Below, piece by piece: positions 8,600-18,418 of a DNA stretch of 64,000 nucleotides; within the stretch, counting starts at the first letter, position 1; every line of letters starts with the position of its first letter. The notes beneath the pieces were generated by a model, which saw only the letters and a program-made list of their open reading frames with translations, made no database searches and had not been told where the DNA came from. The translations under genes were made by a program, and so were the position numbers. This stretch comes from Tissierella praeacuta DSM 18095 (lineage in GTDB: Bacteria > Bacillota > Clostridia > Tissierellales > Tissierellaceae): the NCBI RefSeq assembly GCF_900128955.1, contig NZ_FQTY01000002.1, positions 124,001 through 188,000 of the forward strand. The letters run 5' to 3'.

Positions 8600-9193
8600 A
8601 TGAGTTTATTTGGATTGTTTATTATTGCAGTTGGTTTGTCAATGGATGCCTTTGCAGTATCTATCTGTAAAGGGCTGTCTATGAATAAGATTAGCATTAA
8701 AAAGGCTGGAATTGTAGGACTATATTTTGGAATATTTCAAGCAGGAATGCCTTTAATAGGATATTTTTTCGGAGTAAGATTTCATGATAAGATTACATAT
8801 TTGGATCATTGGATAGCATTTATATTACTTGTGTTTATTGGATTAAATATGGTTCGAGAGTCAAGAAATTGTGAATGTGAAATTGAAGATGGTTCTAAAT
8901 CTCATAACAGTATAGATTATTCCCTTAGTTTCAAAAACATGTCTCTTTTAGCAATCGCAACAAGTATTGATGCTTTAGCTGTAGGAATTACTTTTGCATT
9001 TCTTAATGTAAATATTGTTCCAGCAGTTTCATTTATTGGAATTGTTACATTCATATTATCAATGATTGGTGTTAAGATAGGAAATACATTTGGAAATAGG
9101 TGTAAATCAAAAGCTGAACTTGTAGGAGGGTTAATTTTAATATTTATGGGTTCTAAAATTTTACTTAGCCATATGGGAATAATAAGTTTTTAG
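8600..9193 (+). CDS. mntP: Manganese efflux pump MntP
   Basis: A 197-residue protein of six predicted membrane segments with two MntP repeats: [18 protein letters not shown] at residues 12-29 and [17 protein letters not shown] in the second half. The acidic residues of the two SMDAF/SIDAL motifs bind the ion in the family. Start placed at ATG 8600 with AAAGGAG at 8585-8591. Upstream in-frame codons belong to the terminator hairpin of the riboswitch. It exports excess Mn2+ across the cytoplasmic membrane; control by the upstream Mn riboswitch fits this role. Confidence 0.93.
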   Translation: MSLFGLFIIAVGLSMDAFAVSICKGLSMNKISIKKAGIVGLYFGIFQAGMPLIGYFFGVRFHDKITYLDHWIAFILLVFIGLNMVRESRNCECEIEDGSKSHNSIDYSLSFKNMSLLAIATSIDALAVGITFAFLNVNIVPAVSFIGIVTFILSMIGVKIGNTFGNRCKSKAELVGGLILIFMGSKILLSHMGIISF

Positions 9194-9206
9194 AAAGTTA
9201 GTAATT

Positions 9207-9257
9207 AATTTTGCCAAAACTATTTTATTCATAAAGATAGTTTTGGCAAAATTTTAT
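9207..9257 (+). terminator. Terminator after mntP
   Basis: An inverted repeat with arms AATTTTGCCAAAACTAT and ATAGTTTTGGCAAAATT around a short loop, ending in T-rich sequence. Near-symmetrical, so it may also stop the chemoreceptor transcript from the other strand. Confidence 0.8.
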
Positions 9258-9287
9258 TATAGGCAATGGATTTTATATGAAACTATA

Positions 9288-11417
9288 TTAATTTTCTGTT
9301 AGTTTTATTTTATTAATTAAACTATATAGATTATCAGCTAGTTCTGATAAGGAGTCTGTTGAACTAGTTAATTCACCCATTGAAGCCATTTGTTCTTCTG
9401 TAGCTGCTGAAACATCATTAATTTCCATAACAACTTCTTTGGTAATGGTTTCCGTTCTAATCATTGAATTCATGGCATTGTAAAGATTATCTTCAACATT
9501 ATTTAAGGTTATGGTACTTTCATTCATTTCTTCAACTACATTATTGAATATTGTTGCCATTTCATCAAAGACCACCTTTGTTTCATTTACAGTTATAATA
9601 CCTTTATTGATTTCACAATCACTATATTCCATACTTTGGTTTGCATAAGAAATAATATTTTGATTATTTTTAATTAATTTATTTATTTCATTAGTAGAAG
9701 ATTTTGTTTGATCAGCTAGAAGTCGAATTTCTTTAGCTACAACAGCGAAGCCCCTACCATATTCACCAGCTTTGGCAGATTCTATTGCTGCATTTAATGC
9801 TAGTAAATTAGTTTTTTCTGCTATTTTTTCTATTATTATTAGTATCCTATCCATTTCTTTGGAGCTAATATTAATATCTTTTAGTGAACTCTTTACTTTT
9901 TCTGAACTATTATTAATATTTATCATTTGTCCAATTAATCCATCAATGGATTCTTTGCCTTTATAGGCATTAGAATGAGCCTTATCATTAAGAAACTTTA
10001 TATCCTTTATTTGTTCCAATACAAGGTTGAAGCTATTATTTACATTTTTTATTTCATTTGATACCCTAAGTATTTCCTTTAATTGAATATTAGCTTTAGA
10101 ATTTATATTATTTGCTGCTTCAGCAACTGAATTTGATGATGCAAAGGATTCTTGGGTGATAGCAGCTAATTTAACAGATGAAGAAGATAATGAGTGAGAT
10201 GAGGTTTGAATTTCAGCAGCAAAAAATTTAATATTGTTTATTACAGATTGAATTGCTTTAGCCATTATACCAATCTCATCTTTTCTATTTCTAATTTTTT
10301 CATCTATGGAAAAACTAAGATCTAATTCAGCCAAGCTTGTAGTTTGATTGCTAATGCTCACTATTCTATTAGATAGATTTTTAGATATAAAATAAGATAA
10401 TATTATACCAAATATAAGAGCTAATAAACTTATAGAAGGCAAATAAGTGTTTAATTTATCTAATTCTGATAGAATTTCTTTTTCCGTAATATGAACTAAT
10501 ATTGTCCATCCTTTCGATGGAATTGGAGCATAACCTATATATTTTTTCTCACCGTTTTGCTTGTACCAATCTATTCCAATGTTTTTGCTTTTAATTTCTT
10601 GTAAGATATTATCTATCCTTTTCTTTGAATCTTCATCAACTTCACCAATGGAGTCTTTGAAATCTATTTTAGTATTTTCATTTTGTTTAATTATTTCTAG
10701 AGTAGGATGAGATATTACATTTATATTTTCATCTATTATATATGCATAACCTGTTTTACCAATATGTATATCTTGGGCAATACCATAGAATTCTTTAGCA
10801 TCTTTATATGCTACTATTACTCCTACTACCTTTCTATCATGTTTTAATGGAGCTGCCATGGCAATATCTACTTGTCCAGATTCTTCTCTATAAAATGGTG
10901 CAGAAAAAGATGGAAGTCCTAGGTTAGCTTGTTTAAAGAACCAAAGATTACTAATGTCTACTGTTTTATTATTATCTAATCTAAGATATCCCTCTGTACT
11001 AGCTATACCAATATTTGATAAATTAAGCCTTTTTTTTTCTGCCTGAAGATACTCTATTTTTTCTTCCCATGAATTATCTATATTACTCAATAGCTCTAAG
11101 GAACCTAAAGAATCAATTGAAATTAAATAATTCTTAATTCGTTCATCTACTATAAGACCTGAATCATGAGCTTTATTGAGAAGTAATTTTTTTGATGTGT
11201 TTATTAGAGAATTTTTTGCAATTACATAGGCTGTTAAGCTAATTGTTCCAGATAATAATATAATAATTAATATAACTGTAATTAATAATGAAGTACCTAT
11301 TTTTCTAAATTTAAACAATTTGTTAAAATAAGAACTTGTATTTCTAAATTTAGATAATTTATTAAAATTATTAACTAAATTTTTAAATCTAGACCTTAAT
11401 AAATTAAGAATTTTCAA
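9288..11417 (-). CDS. Methyl-accepting chemotaxis protein with extracellular Cache-type sensor
   Basis: A 709-residue chemoreceptor. There is a basic cytoplasmic N-terminus and a first membrane helix at about 43-66. A large extracellular dCache-like domain spans about 75-325 and contains [16 protein letters not shown] and [14 protein letters not shown] second helix at about 328-350 is followed by a HAMP linker and a long coiled coil. The coiled coil carries the highly conserved tip [16 protein letters not shown]...[15 protein letters not shown] (about 530-570). It would signal to CheA through CheW. TTG start at 11417 after AAGGAGATGATA. The N-terminus contains a short internal repeat (FNKLSKFRN / FNKLFKFRK) also visible in the DNA. 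The ligand is unknown. Confidence 0.93.
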   Translation of the reverse strand: MKILNLLRSRFKNLVNNFNKLSKFRNTSSYFNKLFKFRKIGTSLLITVILIIILLSGTISLTAYVIAKNSLINTSKKLLLNKAHDSGLIVDERIKNYLISIDSLGSLELLSNIDNSWEEKIEYLQAEKKRLNLSNIGIASTEGYLRLDNNKTVDISNLWFFKQANLGLPSFSAPFYREESGQVDIAMAAPLKHDRKVVGVIVAYKDAKEFYGIAQDIHIGKTGYAYIIDENINVISHPTLEIIKQNENTKIDFKDSIGEVDEDSKKRIDNILQEIKSKNIGIDWYKQNGEKKYIGYAPIPSKGWTILVHITEKEILSELDKLNTYLPSISLLALIFGIILSYFISKNLSNRIVSISNQTTSLAELDLSFSIDEKIRNRKDEIGIMAKAIQSVINNIKFFAAEIQTSSHSLSSSSVKLAAITQESFASSNSVAEAANNINSKANIQLKEILRVSNEIKNVNNSFNLVLEQIKDIKFLNDKAHSNAYKGKESIDGLIGQMININNSSEKVKSSLKDINISSKEMDRILIIIEKIAEKTNLLALNAAIESAKAGEYGRGFAVVAKEIRLLADQTKSSTNEINKLIKNNQNIISYANQSMEYSDCEINKGIITVNETKVVFDEMATIFNNVVEEMNESTITLNNVEDNLYNAMNSMIRTETITKEVVMEINDVSAATEEQMASMGELTSSTDSLSELADNLYSLINKIKLTEN

Positions 11418-11542
11418 CTATATCATCTCCTTAGAATGACTTTATTAACAATTACTTCTTAGGTTAATCTTAACATTTCAATGTTAAGACTATGTTAAAA
11501 AATGCCAAACTAATATTAAGTATATGTAAATTTTAGAGATAT

Positions 11543-11580
11543 AAAAACTGCCAATCTAATTAGATTGACAGTTTTTAATT
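11543..11580 (-). terminator. Terminator of the CofE-like gene
   Basis: A hairpin with arms AAAAACTGCCAATCTA and TAGATTGACAGTTTTT sits directly at the end of the minus-strand gene and ends in five T residues on that strand. Confidence 0.8.
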
Positions 11581-12770
11581 TATTTTATATAATTATCGAA
11601 ATATCCTTGAATATAAATTATAGGGGTTCCTTTATCTCCACTACCGGAAGTTAAATCTGATAAGGAGCCAATTAAATCAGTAAGTCTTCTTGGAGTAGTT
11701 CCTTGAGCTGCCATGTTTCCAACAAGCTCTGATTCTTTATTCTCAATATATTTAGAGATAGCTTTCTTTAACTCCTCACCCCTTAAGTCAGCAAAATCAT
11801 TATCAGCCAGATACTTTAGTTTTACTTCAGAAGGAGTTCCTTCTAATCCTGATGTATATGCAGGAGAAACTACAGGGTCAGCTAATTCCCAAATCTTACC
11901 CACTGGATCTTTAAAAGCACCATCTCCATATACCATTACCTCAACTATTTTACCTGTTTTTTCTTTAATTGATTCTTGTATTTTATTCACAATAGGTTGA
12001 CAATCTCTAGGAAATAATTTTATTTTATCTTCTGTTGATTTATTTGACCCAAGCAAACCATATTTTTCGTTATATCCACTGCCATCTATTGAATAACTTA
12101 GAATATCGTCAAGACCATAGACATTCTCTCCGCCATTTTCCTTCAATATTCTCTTAGTTCTAAATCTAGTATGAATATCACAGGCAATTACATTTTTTGT
12201 ATAATTTAAAATAGTCTTTGGATCATTAGAAAATATTATTTCACAATCAATACCATATTCAGATATTAGGGATTTATAATATTCAATATAATCTACACCA
12301 GTAAAGGGATGTAAAGTATATCCAAAGTATTCCCTGAATTCTTTTTCATTCAATACATCTGTCCAAGGATTTACTCCCTTTACATCAAGTACATCCATAT
12401 CTACTAAATGATTACCTACTTCGTCAGAAGGATAACTTAACATAAGAACTATTTTCTTTGCACCTTTAGCAATACCTCTTAGTATAATGGCAAAACGGTT
12501 ACGGCTCAAAATAGGAAATACTAGACCTATTGTTTCATTACCAAACTTTTCCCTTATGTCATTTGCAATAGCATTAATGCTGGCATAATTTCCCTGAGCA
12601 CGTGCAACTATAGATTCTGTTAGCGTAACAATATCTTTGTCTTGAATTTTAAAACCTTCTATCTCTGAAGCTTTCATTACACAATTAACCACTATATCTG
12701 CGATATCATCCCCTTCTTTAATAATAGGGGCTCTTAGACCTCTAACTACAGTACCTACTATTCTTTCCAT
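11580..12770 (-). CDS. CofE-like protein (coenzyme F420-0:L-glutamate ligase family)
   Basis: A 396-residue protein matching the F420-0:gamma-glutamyl ligase family: an N-terminal RGLRAPIIKEGDDI, TLTESIVARAQGNYAS, SRNRFAIILRG, and a late VVSPAYTSGLEGTPSE segment. True CofE proteins add glutamates to F420-0 in a GTP-dependent reaction. The usual CofE length is about 250 residues, so this is a longer variant of the type found in anaerobic Firmicutes that are not known to make F420. The reaction here is therefore likely ligation of glutamate to another acceptor. AGGAGCGAT precedes ATG 12770. A LysR gene lies divergently upstream and may control it. Confidence 0.7.
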   Translation of the reverse strand: MERIVGTVVRGLRAPIIKEGDDIADIVVNCVMKASEIEGFKIQDKDIVTLTESIVARAQGNYASINAIANDIREKFGNETIGLVFPILSRNRFAIILRGIAKGAKKIVLMLSYPSDEVGNHLVDMDVLDVKGVNPWTDVLNEKEFREYFGYTLHPFTGVDYIEYYKSLISEYGIDCEIIFSNDPKTILNYTKNVIACDIHTRFRTKRILKENGGENVYGLDDILSYSIDGSGYNEKYGLLGSNKSTEDKIKLFPRDCQPIVNKIQESIKEKTGKIVEVMVYGDGAFKDPVGKIWELADPVVSPAYTSGLEGTPSEVKLKYLADNDFADLRGEELKKAISKYIENKESELVGNMAAQGTTPRRLTDLIGSLSDLTSGSGDKGTPIIYIQGYFDNYIK

Positions 12771-12847
12771 TTATATCGCTCCTTTTAATATCCTATTTGA
12801 TATCTTACACATTTAATATATAATATATTATGGTATAAGTAAAATAA

Positions 12848-12867
12848 ATATCTAGTATAATAGATAT
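12848..12867. promoter_or_regulatory. Inverted repeat between divergent CofE-like and LysR genes
   Basis: ATATCTA-N6-TAGATAT lies 13 bases before the LysR start. Size and position suit a LysR-type self-regulatory site (T-N11-A geometry), though AT-rich background makes chance possible. Confidence 0.4.
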
Positions 12868-12880
12868 AAGGAGTGATTAT

Positions 12881-13765
12881 ATGTCTATTAGGTTGGAACT
12901 TTATAGAATATTTGATAAGGTGGCAAAATGTAAGAGCTTTTCAAAGGCTGCTAATGAACTATATATGACACAGCCTGCCATAAGTCAAGCCATAATGCAA
13001 TTGGAAGATGAACTGAAAATTAGACTCTTTACTAGGACACCGAGGGGAGTAATACTTACTAATGAAGGGAAGATATTATTTGAATATACTAATTCTGCAA
13101 TTAGTTTATTAGACAATGGTGAAAAGAAAATAAGACAATCTAGAGATTTAAAGCAAGGAGAATTAAAAATAGGAGTTAGTGATACGATTTCTAGATATTA
13201 TTTATTACCTTATGTAGAAAAATTTCATAAAGATTATCCAAATATTAAGTTAAAAATAATTAATCAAACTACAGATGAACTTTGTAAATTAATAAAATCA
13301 GGGGAAATTGATATTGGAATATGTAACTTACCAATAAAAGATAACTCCTTAGATATAAAAAAATGTAAGGATATACAAGATATTTTTGTATTTGGTGAAA
13401 GATATAAAGATATGGTTACAAATTCCATTACCTATGAAGAACTGTTAGGATATCCCTTAATATTTTTAGATAATAGGTCTAAGACTCGACAATATGTAGA
13501 AGGATATTTATTTTCTAAAGGTATAAGGATAAATCCAGAAATTGAATTAGGCTCACATGATTTATTATTGGAATTTGCAAAAGTAGGATTAGGATTAGCC
13601 TGTGTAGTTAGAGAGTTTTCGAAAAATTATTTGTTAGAAGGAAGTCTGTATGAGTTAAATCTTGTTGAGGATATTCCCAAGAGAGGTATTGGTATTTGCT
13701 CATTAAAGGGAGTTTCATTATCCCCTTCATCTGAAAAATTTATAGAATATCTTGATATAAAATAA
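12881..13765 (+). CDS. LysR-family transcriptional regulator
   Basis: A 294-residue regulator. The N-terminal winged helix-turn-helix is clear (CKSFSKAANELYMTQPAISQ...LEDELKIRLFTRTPRG, residues 17-58). It is followed by a linker helix and a periplasmic-binding-like effector domain (ELKIGVSDTISRYYLLPYV from about residue 90). ATG 12881 follows AAGGAGTGA. It is transcribed away from the CofE-like gene across a 110-base gap containing palindromes, the usual arrangement when a LysR protein controls its neighbour. The effector is unknown. Confidence 0.9.
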   Translation: MSIRLELYRIFDKVAKCKSFSKAANELYMTQPAISQAIMQLEDELKIRLFTRTPRGVILTNEGKILFEYTNSAISLLDNGEKKIRQSRDLKQGELKIGVSDTISRYYLLPYVEKFHKDYPNIKLKIINQTTDELCKLIKSGEIDIGICNLPIKDNSLDIKKCKDIQDIFVFGERYKDMVTNSITYEELLGYPLIFLDNRSKTRQYVEGYLFSKGIRINPEIELGSHDLLLEFAKVGLGLACVVREFSKNYLLEGSLYELNLVEDIPKRGIGICSLKGVSLSPSSEKFIEYLDIK

Positions 13766-13790
13766 AGTTAGATAAAAATCTAACTTTATT

Positions 13791-15113
13791 TTATGGTTTT
13801 ACTAAAATATTTGGCAGAGTATAATAGTCTGTTATTCCCGAGATTATATTATTTTTTCCTATTCTAGTATATATTCCTGCAAATTTTTCTTTATACATAA
13901 ATAATCCAACTATAGACTTAAATTCTTCTACCTTTAGCCCATCATTTTCAAAGACTATATGCTTTCTAGTAAATGGCTCAAAGAATTCTTGATACAGGTA
14001 ATCTTTTTCCCAAGATTCATCTAATCTTTTTTTCCATTCATCTTGGGTTAAATCTCTACCAGCATATACTCCCCTTGAGGCATTTAAATCTAGGGGTTTC
14101 ATAATATATTTATCTTTATTATTTAAAACCTTGTTATATACTTCTTTATCTCCTTTAAAGAGTCCAGTTACTGGGATATGTTTCTTTATAAATTCTCTTT
14201 CATCTTCTGATAAAAACTCTAGAGTATCCTCATCATGTAAAATCTTAAATATTATTTTATTGTGAATTATTTGAGATCTAATAGAACCTACTGAGCAAAA
14301 AGCCTTGTTTCTATATGCTTCAATAAAATCTGGTATTTCATTGGCTTTTTCTATTAATTCGAAGGTAACAATTCTTCTATATACTAAATCTATTCTATAA
14401 TCTTTAAAATATAGGTGTTTATCTTTATATTTTAAATCCCTAGGATCAGCTATTATGGCATTATATCCTTTTCTAATAAAAGCATCTTTAAATACTTCAA
14501 ATTCTTTAGATGTACCAGATTCTGTAAAATCAACTATTGCCACATTGGGCTTTTCTATTTTACTATTCCATTTTCTAAATATACTAATACTATCTTCAAC
14601 CCATTTATCTATTAACTCAAATAAAGATAATTTATATTTTTTCCCAAATTCCTTTAATCCCTTTGTTTCTAAGAGGATATTTCCTATGGTATTATCTTCA
14701 TTCATAGCTGAAGAGCCATCTGTATTTAGTTCACAGAACTTGAAATTATCTAAATCTTTGTAGAAAATATCAAATCTGCCTATAGGAACATTAATATCAT
14801 ATCCATTATCTATAAGTATAAGTTCTTCTAGAAGGGGACTATATTCAAATTTTTTTCTGAACTCCTTTGAGTCGAGATATTTTTGTGTTACCTTATTTGT
14901 GATGGATATTAAGATGTCACCAATTTTATTAAAGTTTTCTACATCTTTTTCTGTATAAAACATTGGATGATAGAGAAAAGGTACTGGTTTACCCTTATAT
15001 ATTGCACTGGAATTCTTCACTTTTTCCATAGCTTCTTTATAATCTATAACATAAATTTCTGGATTAGATTTAATTAGGTCTATATATTCCTCATTTATAT
15101 CCTTATAATTCAT
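13791..15113 (-). CDS. Circularly permuted ATP-grasp ligase (glutathionylspermidine synthase-like)
   Basis: A 440-residue ligase. Recognisable segments include FCELNTDGSSAMNED near residue 125, DLVYRRIVTFELIE near 240, and KPLDLNASRGVYAGRDL with YLYQEFFEPF near 350-385. Together they resemble the permuted ATP-grasp fold of glutathionylspermidine synthase C-terminal domains and YgiC-like proteins. Such enzymes join a carboxylate to an amine through an acyl phosphate. It overlaps the stop of the glutamate-cysteine ligase gene (TGAGAAAATG, with GAGGTGAG as its site), so the two are translated together. A second ligation on gamma-glutamylcysteine, giving glutathione or a related thiol, is the natural inference. 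Confidence 0.68.
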   Translation of the reverse strand: MNYKDINEEYIDLIKSNPEIYVIDYKEAMEKVKNSSAIYKGKPVPFLYHPMFYTEKDVENFNKIGDILISITNKVTQKYLDSKEFRKKFEYSPLLEELILIDNGYDINVPIGRFDIFYKDLDNFKFCELNTDGSSAMNEDNTIGNILLETKGLKEFGKKYKLSLFELIDKWVEDSISIFRKWNSKIEKPNVAIVDFTESGTSKEFEVFKDAFIRKGYNAIIADPRDLKYKDKHLYFKDYRIDLVYRRIVTFELIEKANEIPDFIEAYRNKAFCSVGSIRSQIIHNKIIFKILHDEDTLEFLSEDEREFIKKHIPVTGLFKGDKEVYNKVLNNKDKYIMKPLDLNASRGVYAGRDLTQDEWKKRLDESWEKDYLYQEFFEPFTRKHIVFENDGLKVEEFKSIVGLFMYKEKFAGIYTRIGKNNIISGITDYYTLPNILVKP

Positions 15114-16414
15114 TTTCTCACCTCAAATATATTATTCAATAAGCACCAACTTAAAGATTTCTTTTTACCATCTTTAAGTTTCTCCTTAGTAATCTCATAA
15201 GGATTTTTATTATCATTTATCATCTTTTCAAGAGGTAGAATATATTTAATTTCGTCTGGATTTAACCCTTCTTTTCCCAATTTTACTAACCATTGACCTG
15301 TTTCAAGAACAGTTTTATCTTTAAATTTGCCTTCTAATCCATTTGCTATAATATCTTCCTTAGATTTTTTTATATCTTCTATGGTTATATCTTTAATATA
15401 TTCATATGCTTTATCTAGGTTTTTCTCATTGTAGAAGATACCCTTTAATAAGGCTACTGCTGAAAAATTTAAAGGATATGGGATGGAATCCATCATTCGT
15501 ATTTCAATATATTTTTTAGTTCTTACATCTGGGAAAAACATGGTTAGCAGGTGTTCTAATTCATCTTCATGGTAGTCATTAGGATTGAACAACTCCTTTA
15601 CCTTTTTTTCTCCTGTTGGAATTACTTCTTTGTCTTTAAATATAAAGATTGGTGGTCTGTTTAAAATATATTCTGCATATTTTTCATAGCTAAAATCATC
15701 TTCCAGTGCATTATCTACTATTCCCGACCTATCATCATCACAGTTATTCCATATATAAGTTCTTAAACCATGCTTATTCCAGATATCTCCTTCAAAATAT
15801 AATGCATTATCAAATAATGCATATAATACTGGTGATAGTCCATTAGCTACTTTAAATTTTTTCTTATAATCTTCTTCATCTTTAAAATCTAGAGATATTT
15901 GTAGTGCAGCTGTGCCTTTCATCATATTATGAGCATGGCTGCCCTTAGTTTTAAAATAGTTGAACATAAAATCATATCTTTTTTTAGGCAATAGTTTTAT
16001 ATCATCTATTTTGGTTTCAGGATGATAACCTGTAGTGATTAATCCTTGATTTTTCTTATTAAGGATTGGAATTATTTCTTCCATAAATTCTATATATTCT
16101 TTTTCAATATTTAATATATCTTTTTGAGCATCTATACTAAGTTCCAATTGACTTCCTGGTTCTAGGGTTATAATTTTATTTCCTTTATTTAATCCTAATA
16201 TATATTCTCCTTCATAAACACCTTTCCAACCATTCTTCTCTAATTCTTTTAGGGTTTCAGCTACCCCATTTTTACCATAATAGGAGATGGTTTTTAAGGT
16301 ATCCTTATCTATTACATAATGTTCAAATTCAATTCCGATTTTAAAATCTTCTACTTTTTTTTCACTATTTTTAAAATACTTTACGATTTCTTTTACTTGT
16401 TTACTGTAATCCAT
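15110..16414 (-). CDS. Glutamate-cysteine ligase family protein (GCS2/plant-type)
   Basis: A 434-residue protein with the glutamate-cysteine ligase type-2/plant-type signature. It has FKIGIEFEHYVID near residues 24-36 (metal- and substrate-binding glutamates), TLEPGSQLELS near 92-102, GSHAHNMMKGTAALQISLD near 155-175, and RTKKYIEIRMMDSIP near 310. The family forms gamma-glutamylcysteine from glutamate, cysteine and ATP. It is first in a two-gene minus-strand operon with the ATP-grasp ligase. GGGAGAGA precedes ATG 16414. No canonical gshB is present in the window. Whether the product is glutathione or another gamma-glutamyl peptide is open. Confidence 0.78.
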   Translation of the reverse strand: MDYSKQVKEIVKYFKNSEKKVEDFKIGIEFEHYVIDKDTLKTISYYGKNGVAETLKELEKNGWKGVYEGEYILGLNKGNKIITLEPGSQLELSIDAQKDILNIEKEYIEFMEEIIPILNKKNQGLITTGYHPETKIDDIKLLPKKRYDFMFNYFKTKGSHAHNMMKGTAALQISLDFKDEEDYKKKFKVANGLSPVLYALFDNALYFEGDIWNKHGLRTYIWNNCDDDRSGIVDNALEDDFSYEKYAEYILNRPPIFIFKDKEVIPTGEKKVKELFNPNDYHEDELEHLLTMFFPDVRTKKYIEIRMMDSIPYPLNFSAVALLKGIFYNEKNLDKAYEYIKDITIEDIKKSKEDIIANGLEGKFKDKTVLETGQWLVKLGKEGLNPDEIKYILPLEKMINDNKNPYEITKEKLKDGKKKSLSWCLLNNIFEVRK

Positions 16415-16573
16415 CTATATTTCTCTCCCTTAGGTATTATGTATTTCGTGGCTCTAGATATAGTTACCCATAAATTATAATTTTAATAATATTATACTAA
16501 TTTAACTATAATATTATAATATATGTATTAAAGTGATATAATTTTATATTATAATTTATTATGGAGGTGTAAT

Positions 16574-17551
16574 ATGAAGAATAAAATAAGAATTGGAATA
16601 GTAGGGTATGGAAATCTTGGACATGGAGTTGAATTGGCAATTAGTCAAAATCCAGATATGGAGCTTATAGGAATATTTACGAGAAGAGAGCCTAATTTAT
16701 TAAATACAAAATCTAATGTAATACATATTTCTAAAATATTGGATTTTAAGGATAAAATAGATGTAATGATTCTTTGTGGAGGCTCTGCAAAGGACTTAGA
16801 TGAGCAATGCCCTATGGTAGCAAAAAGTTTTAATACAGTAGATAGCTTTGATAATCATGGGAGAATTCCTGAATACTTTGAGAAAGTCAATAATATAGCA
16901 TTAAAATCAAATAAGTTAAGTCTTATATCTGTTGGATGGGATCCAGGTCTTTTTTCTCTTAATAGATTATTAGGTCAATCAGTTTTACCTAATGGTAAGG
17001 ATTATACCTTCTGGGGTGAGGGAATAAGTCAAGGACATTCAGACGCCATTAGAAGGATAAAGGGTGTAAAAGGTGGTGTCCAATATACCATACCTGTTAA
17101 AGAGGTTTTAGATAAGGTTAGAAATTGTGAAGATATAAATGTTTCATCTTGTGAAAGGCATAAAAGAGTTTGTTATGTAGTATGTGAAGACAATGAGGAT
17201 TTTCATAGAATAGAAAATGAGATAAAAACTATGCCAAATTATTTTGCAGAATATGATACTACTGTGCATTTTATTTCTGAAGAAGAATTAAAGGAAAAAC
17301 ATAGCAAAATGCCCCATGGAGGATTTGTTATTAGAACAGGTATTACTGGACATGGTACTAAACAAAAGATGGAGTTTAATTTAAATCTTGAAAGCAATCC
17401 AGAGTTTACTTCATCAGTGTTAACCGCCTATGCTAGAGCAGTTTATAGAATGGCTTGCGAAGGGAAAATAGGTGCAATAACTATCTTTGATATTCCTTTA
17501 GGTTATTTATCTCCTAAGACAGGGGAGGAATTGAGAAAAGAATTACTATAG
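16574..17551 (+). CDS. ddh: meso-Diaminopimelate D-dehydrogenase
   Basis: A 325-residue NADPH-dependent enzyme that makes meso-diaminopimelate directly from tetrahydrodipicolinate and ammonia, for lysine and peptidoglycan. The Rossmann motif IGIVGYGNLGHGVE is at residues 6-19. Further family segments are CGGSAKDLDEQCP, the substrate region SVGWDPGLFSLNRLLGQ, WGEGISQGHSDAIRRIKGV, and the late PHGGFVIRTG. The length matches the Corynebacterium and Clostridium enzymes. GGAGGTG precedes ATG 16574. It is monocistronic, closed by a strong terminator. Confidence 0.94.
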   Translation: MKNKIRIGIVGYGNLGHGVELAISQNPDMELIGIFTRREPNLLNTKSNVIHISKILDFKDKIDVMILCGGSAKDLDEQCPMVAKSFNTVDSFDNHGRIPEYFEKVNNIALKSNKLSLISVGWDPGLFSLNRLLGQSVLPNGKDYTFWGEGISQGHSDAIRRIKGVKGGVQYTIPVKEVLDKVRNCEDINVSSCERHKRVCYVVCEDNEDFHRIENEIKTMPNYFAEYDTTVHFISEEELKEKHSKMPHGGFVIRTGITGHGTKQKMEFNLNLESNPEFTSSVLTAYARAVYRMACEGKIGAITIFDIPLGYLSPKTGEELRKELL

Positions 17552-17553
17552 GG

Positions 17554-17589
17554 AAAACCCCCTAGTTTTATAAGGGACTAGGGGGTTTA
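17554..17589. terminator. Bidirectional terminator between ddh and the J-domain gene
   Basis: A GC-rich hairpin, AAACCCCCTAGT / ACTAGGGGGTTT with a 10-base loop, lies between convergent genes; one edge overlaps the last codon of the minus-strand gene. Confidence 0.85.
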
Positions 17590-18381
17590 TCTTATATTTT
17601 TATATCTTTCTATATTGTCATCACTTAAAAATTCATAAGCATTATTTATTTCTTGAAATATTTTTGTTGCATCTGGTGATTTGTTTAAATCTGGGTGATA
17701 TTCTTTGGCTTTTTTTCTATATGCTAACTTTATTTCATATTTATCTGCATTATATCCAACTTCTAATAGATCACAACTTTTTTCATACTTACTTTTAAAT
17801 TCTATAGATGGATTTACATAGGAGTTTCCATAATTGTTGTTTTGATAATTTCCGCCATAGGTATTATATCCACCATATCCACTATTTCTCCTTTGAGAGT
17901 TTTGGTATTCATTCCATTGTCTAAATCTTTCTTCCCATTGTCTTTGTTCTTCTTCCTGTCTTCTCTGCTGCTCTCTTCTCCTTTTTTCTTCTTCCATTTT
18001 TTTATATTTATTCCCATATTCGTTAAATGAATTAAATTGGGCCTTCTTTCCATTTATAAAATTATCAGCATGATCAAATAGAAACTCTGTTATCATATAT
18101 TTGATATATTTTAAATAGGATATAAATTTGGTTCCCAATATTGGAAATATAACAAGGAATAGTATAATAAAAAATGTTATAGGATTAAGCAATAGTGCTG
18201 GTCCTAATATTATAATTAATAGGCAGCCTCCCATTGATATAAGAGTAAGAAATCCTTTTCCTATATTTATTACAATTCCTACTATAAATCCTACAATACT
18301 AATAAAAACATCAAATATTATAGAAATAATACTAGCAATGCCATATAAAAATTTACCCCAAAGTTTTTTTAGTATATTCAT
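17587..18381 (-). CDS. Membrane-anchored J-domain protein
   Basis: A 264-residue protein with three or more hydrophobic segments in residues 10-100. A highly charged [19 protein letters not shown]-type coiled stretch follows at about 133-155, then an Asn/Tyr/Gly-rich linker. At the very C-terminus is a J-domain (about 200-264) with [16 protein letters not shown] carrying the HPD tripeptide needed to stimulate Hsp70/DnaK ATPase. J-domains are usually N-terminal, so the order is reversed here. The next gene upstream encodes a small membrane protein with a zinc ribbon. The client is unknown. The ribosome binding site is weak. Confidence 0.8.
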   Translation of the reverse strand: MNILKKLWGKFLYGIASIISIIFDVFISIVGFIVGIVINIGKGFLTLISMGGCLLIIILGPALLLNPITFFIILFLVIFPILGTKFISYLKYIKYMITEFLFDHADNFINGKKAQFNSFNEYGNKYKKMEEEKRRREQQRRQEEEQRQWEERFRQWNEYQNSQRRNSGYGGYNTYGGNYQNNNYGNSYVNPSIEFKSKYEKSCDLLEVGYNADKYEIKLAYRKKAKEYHPDLNKSPDATKIFQEINNAYEFLSDDNIERYKNIR

Positions 18382-18418
18382 TTACTTTTGAGCCTCTCTT
18401 TATTAAATTAATTAATTT

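Noticed and set aside
11302-11366. Direct repeat at the start of the chemoreceptor gene as a mobile element trace
   Set aside because: It is a short in-frame duplication within the coding sequence (FNKL.KFR repeated); no other sign of transposition.
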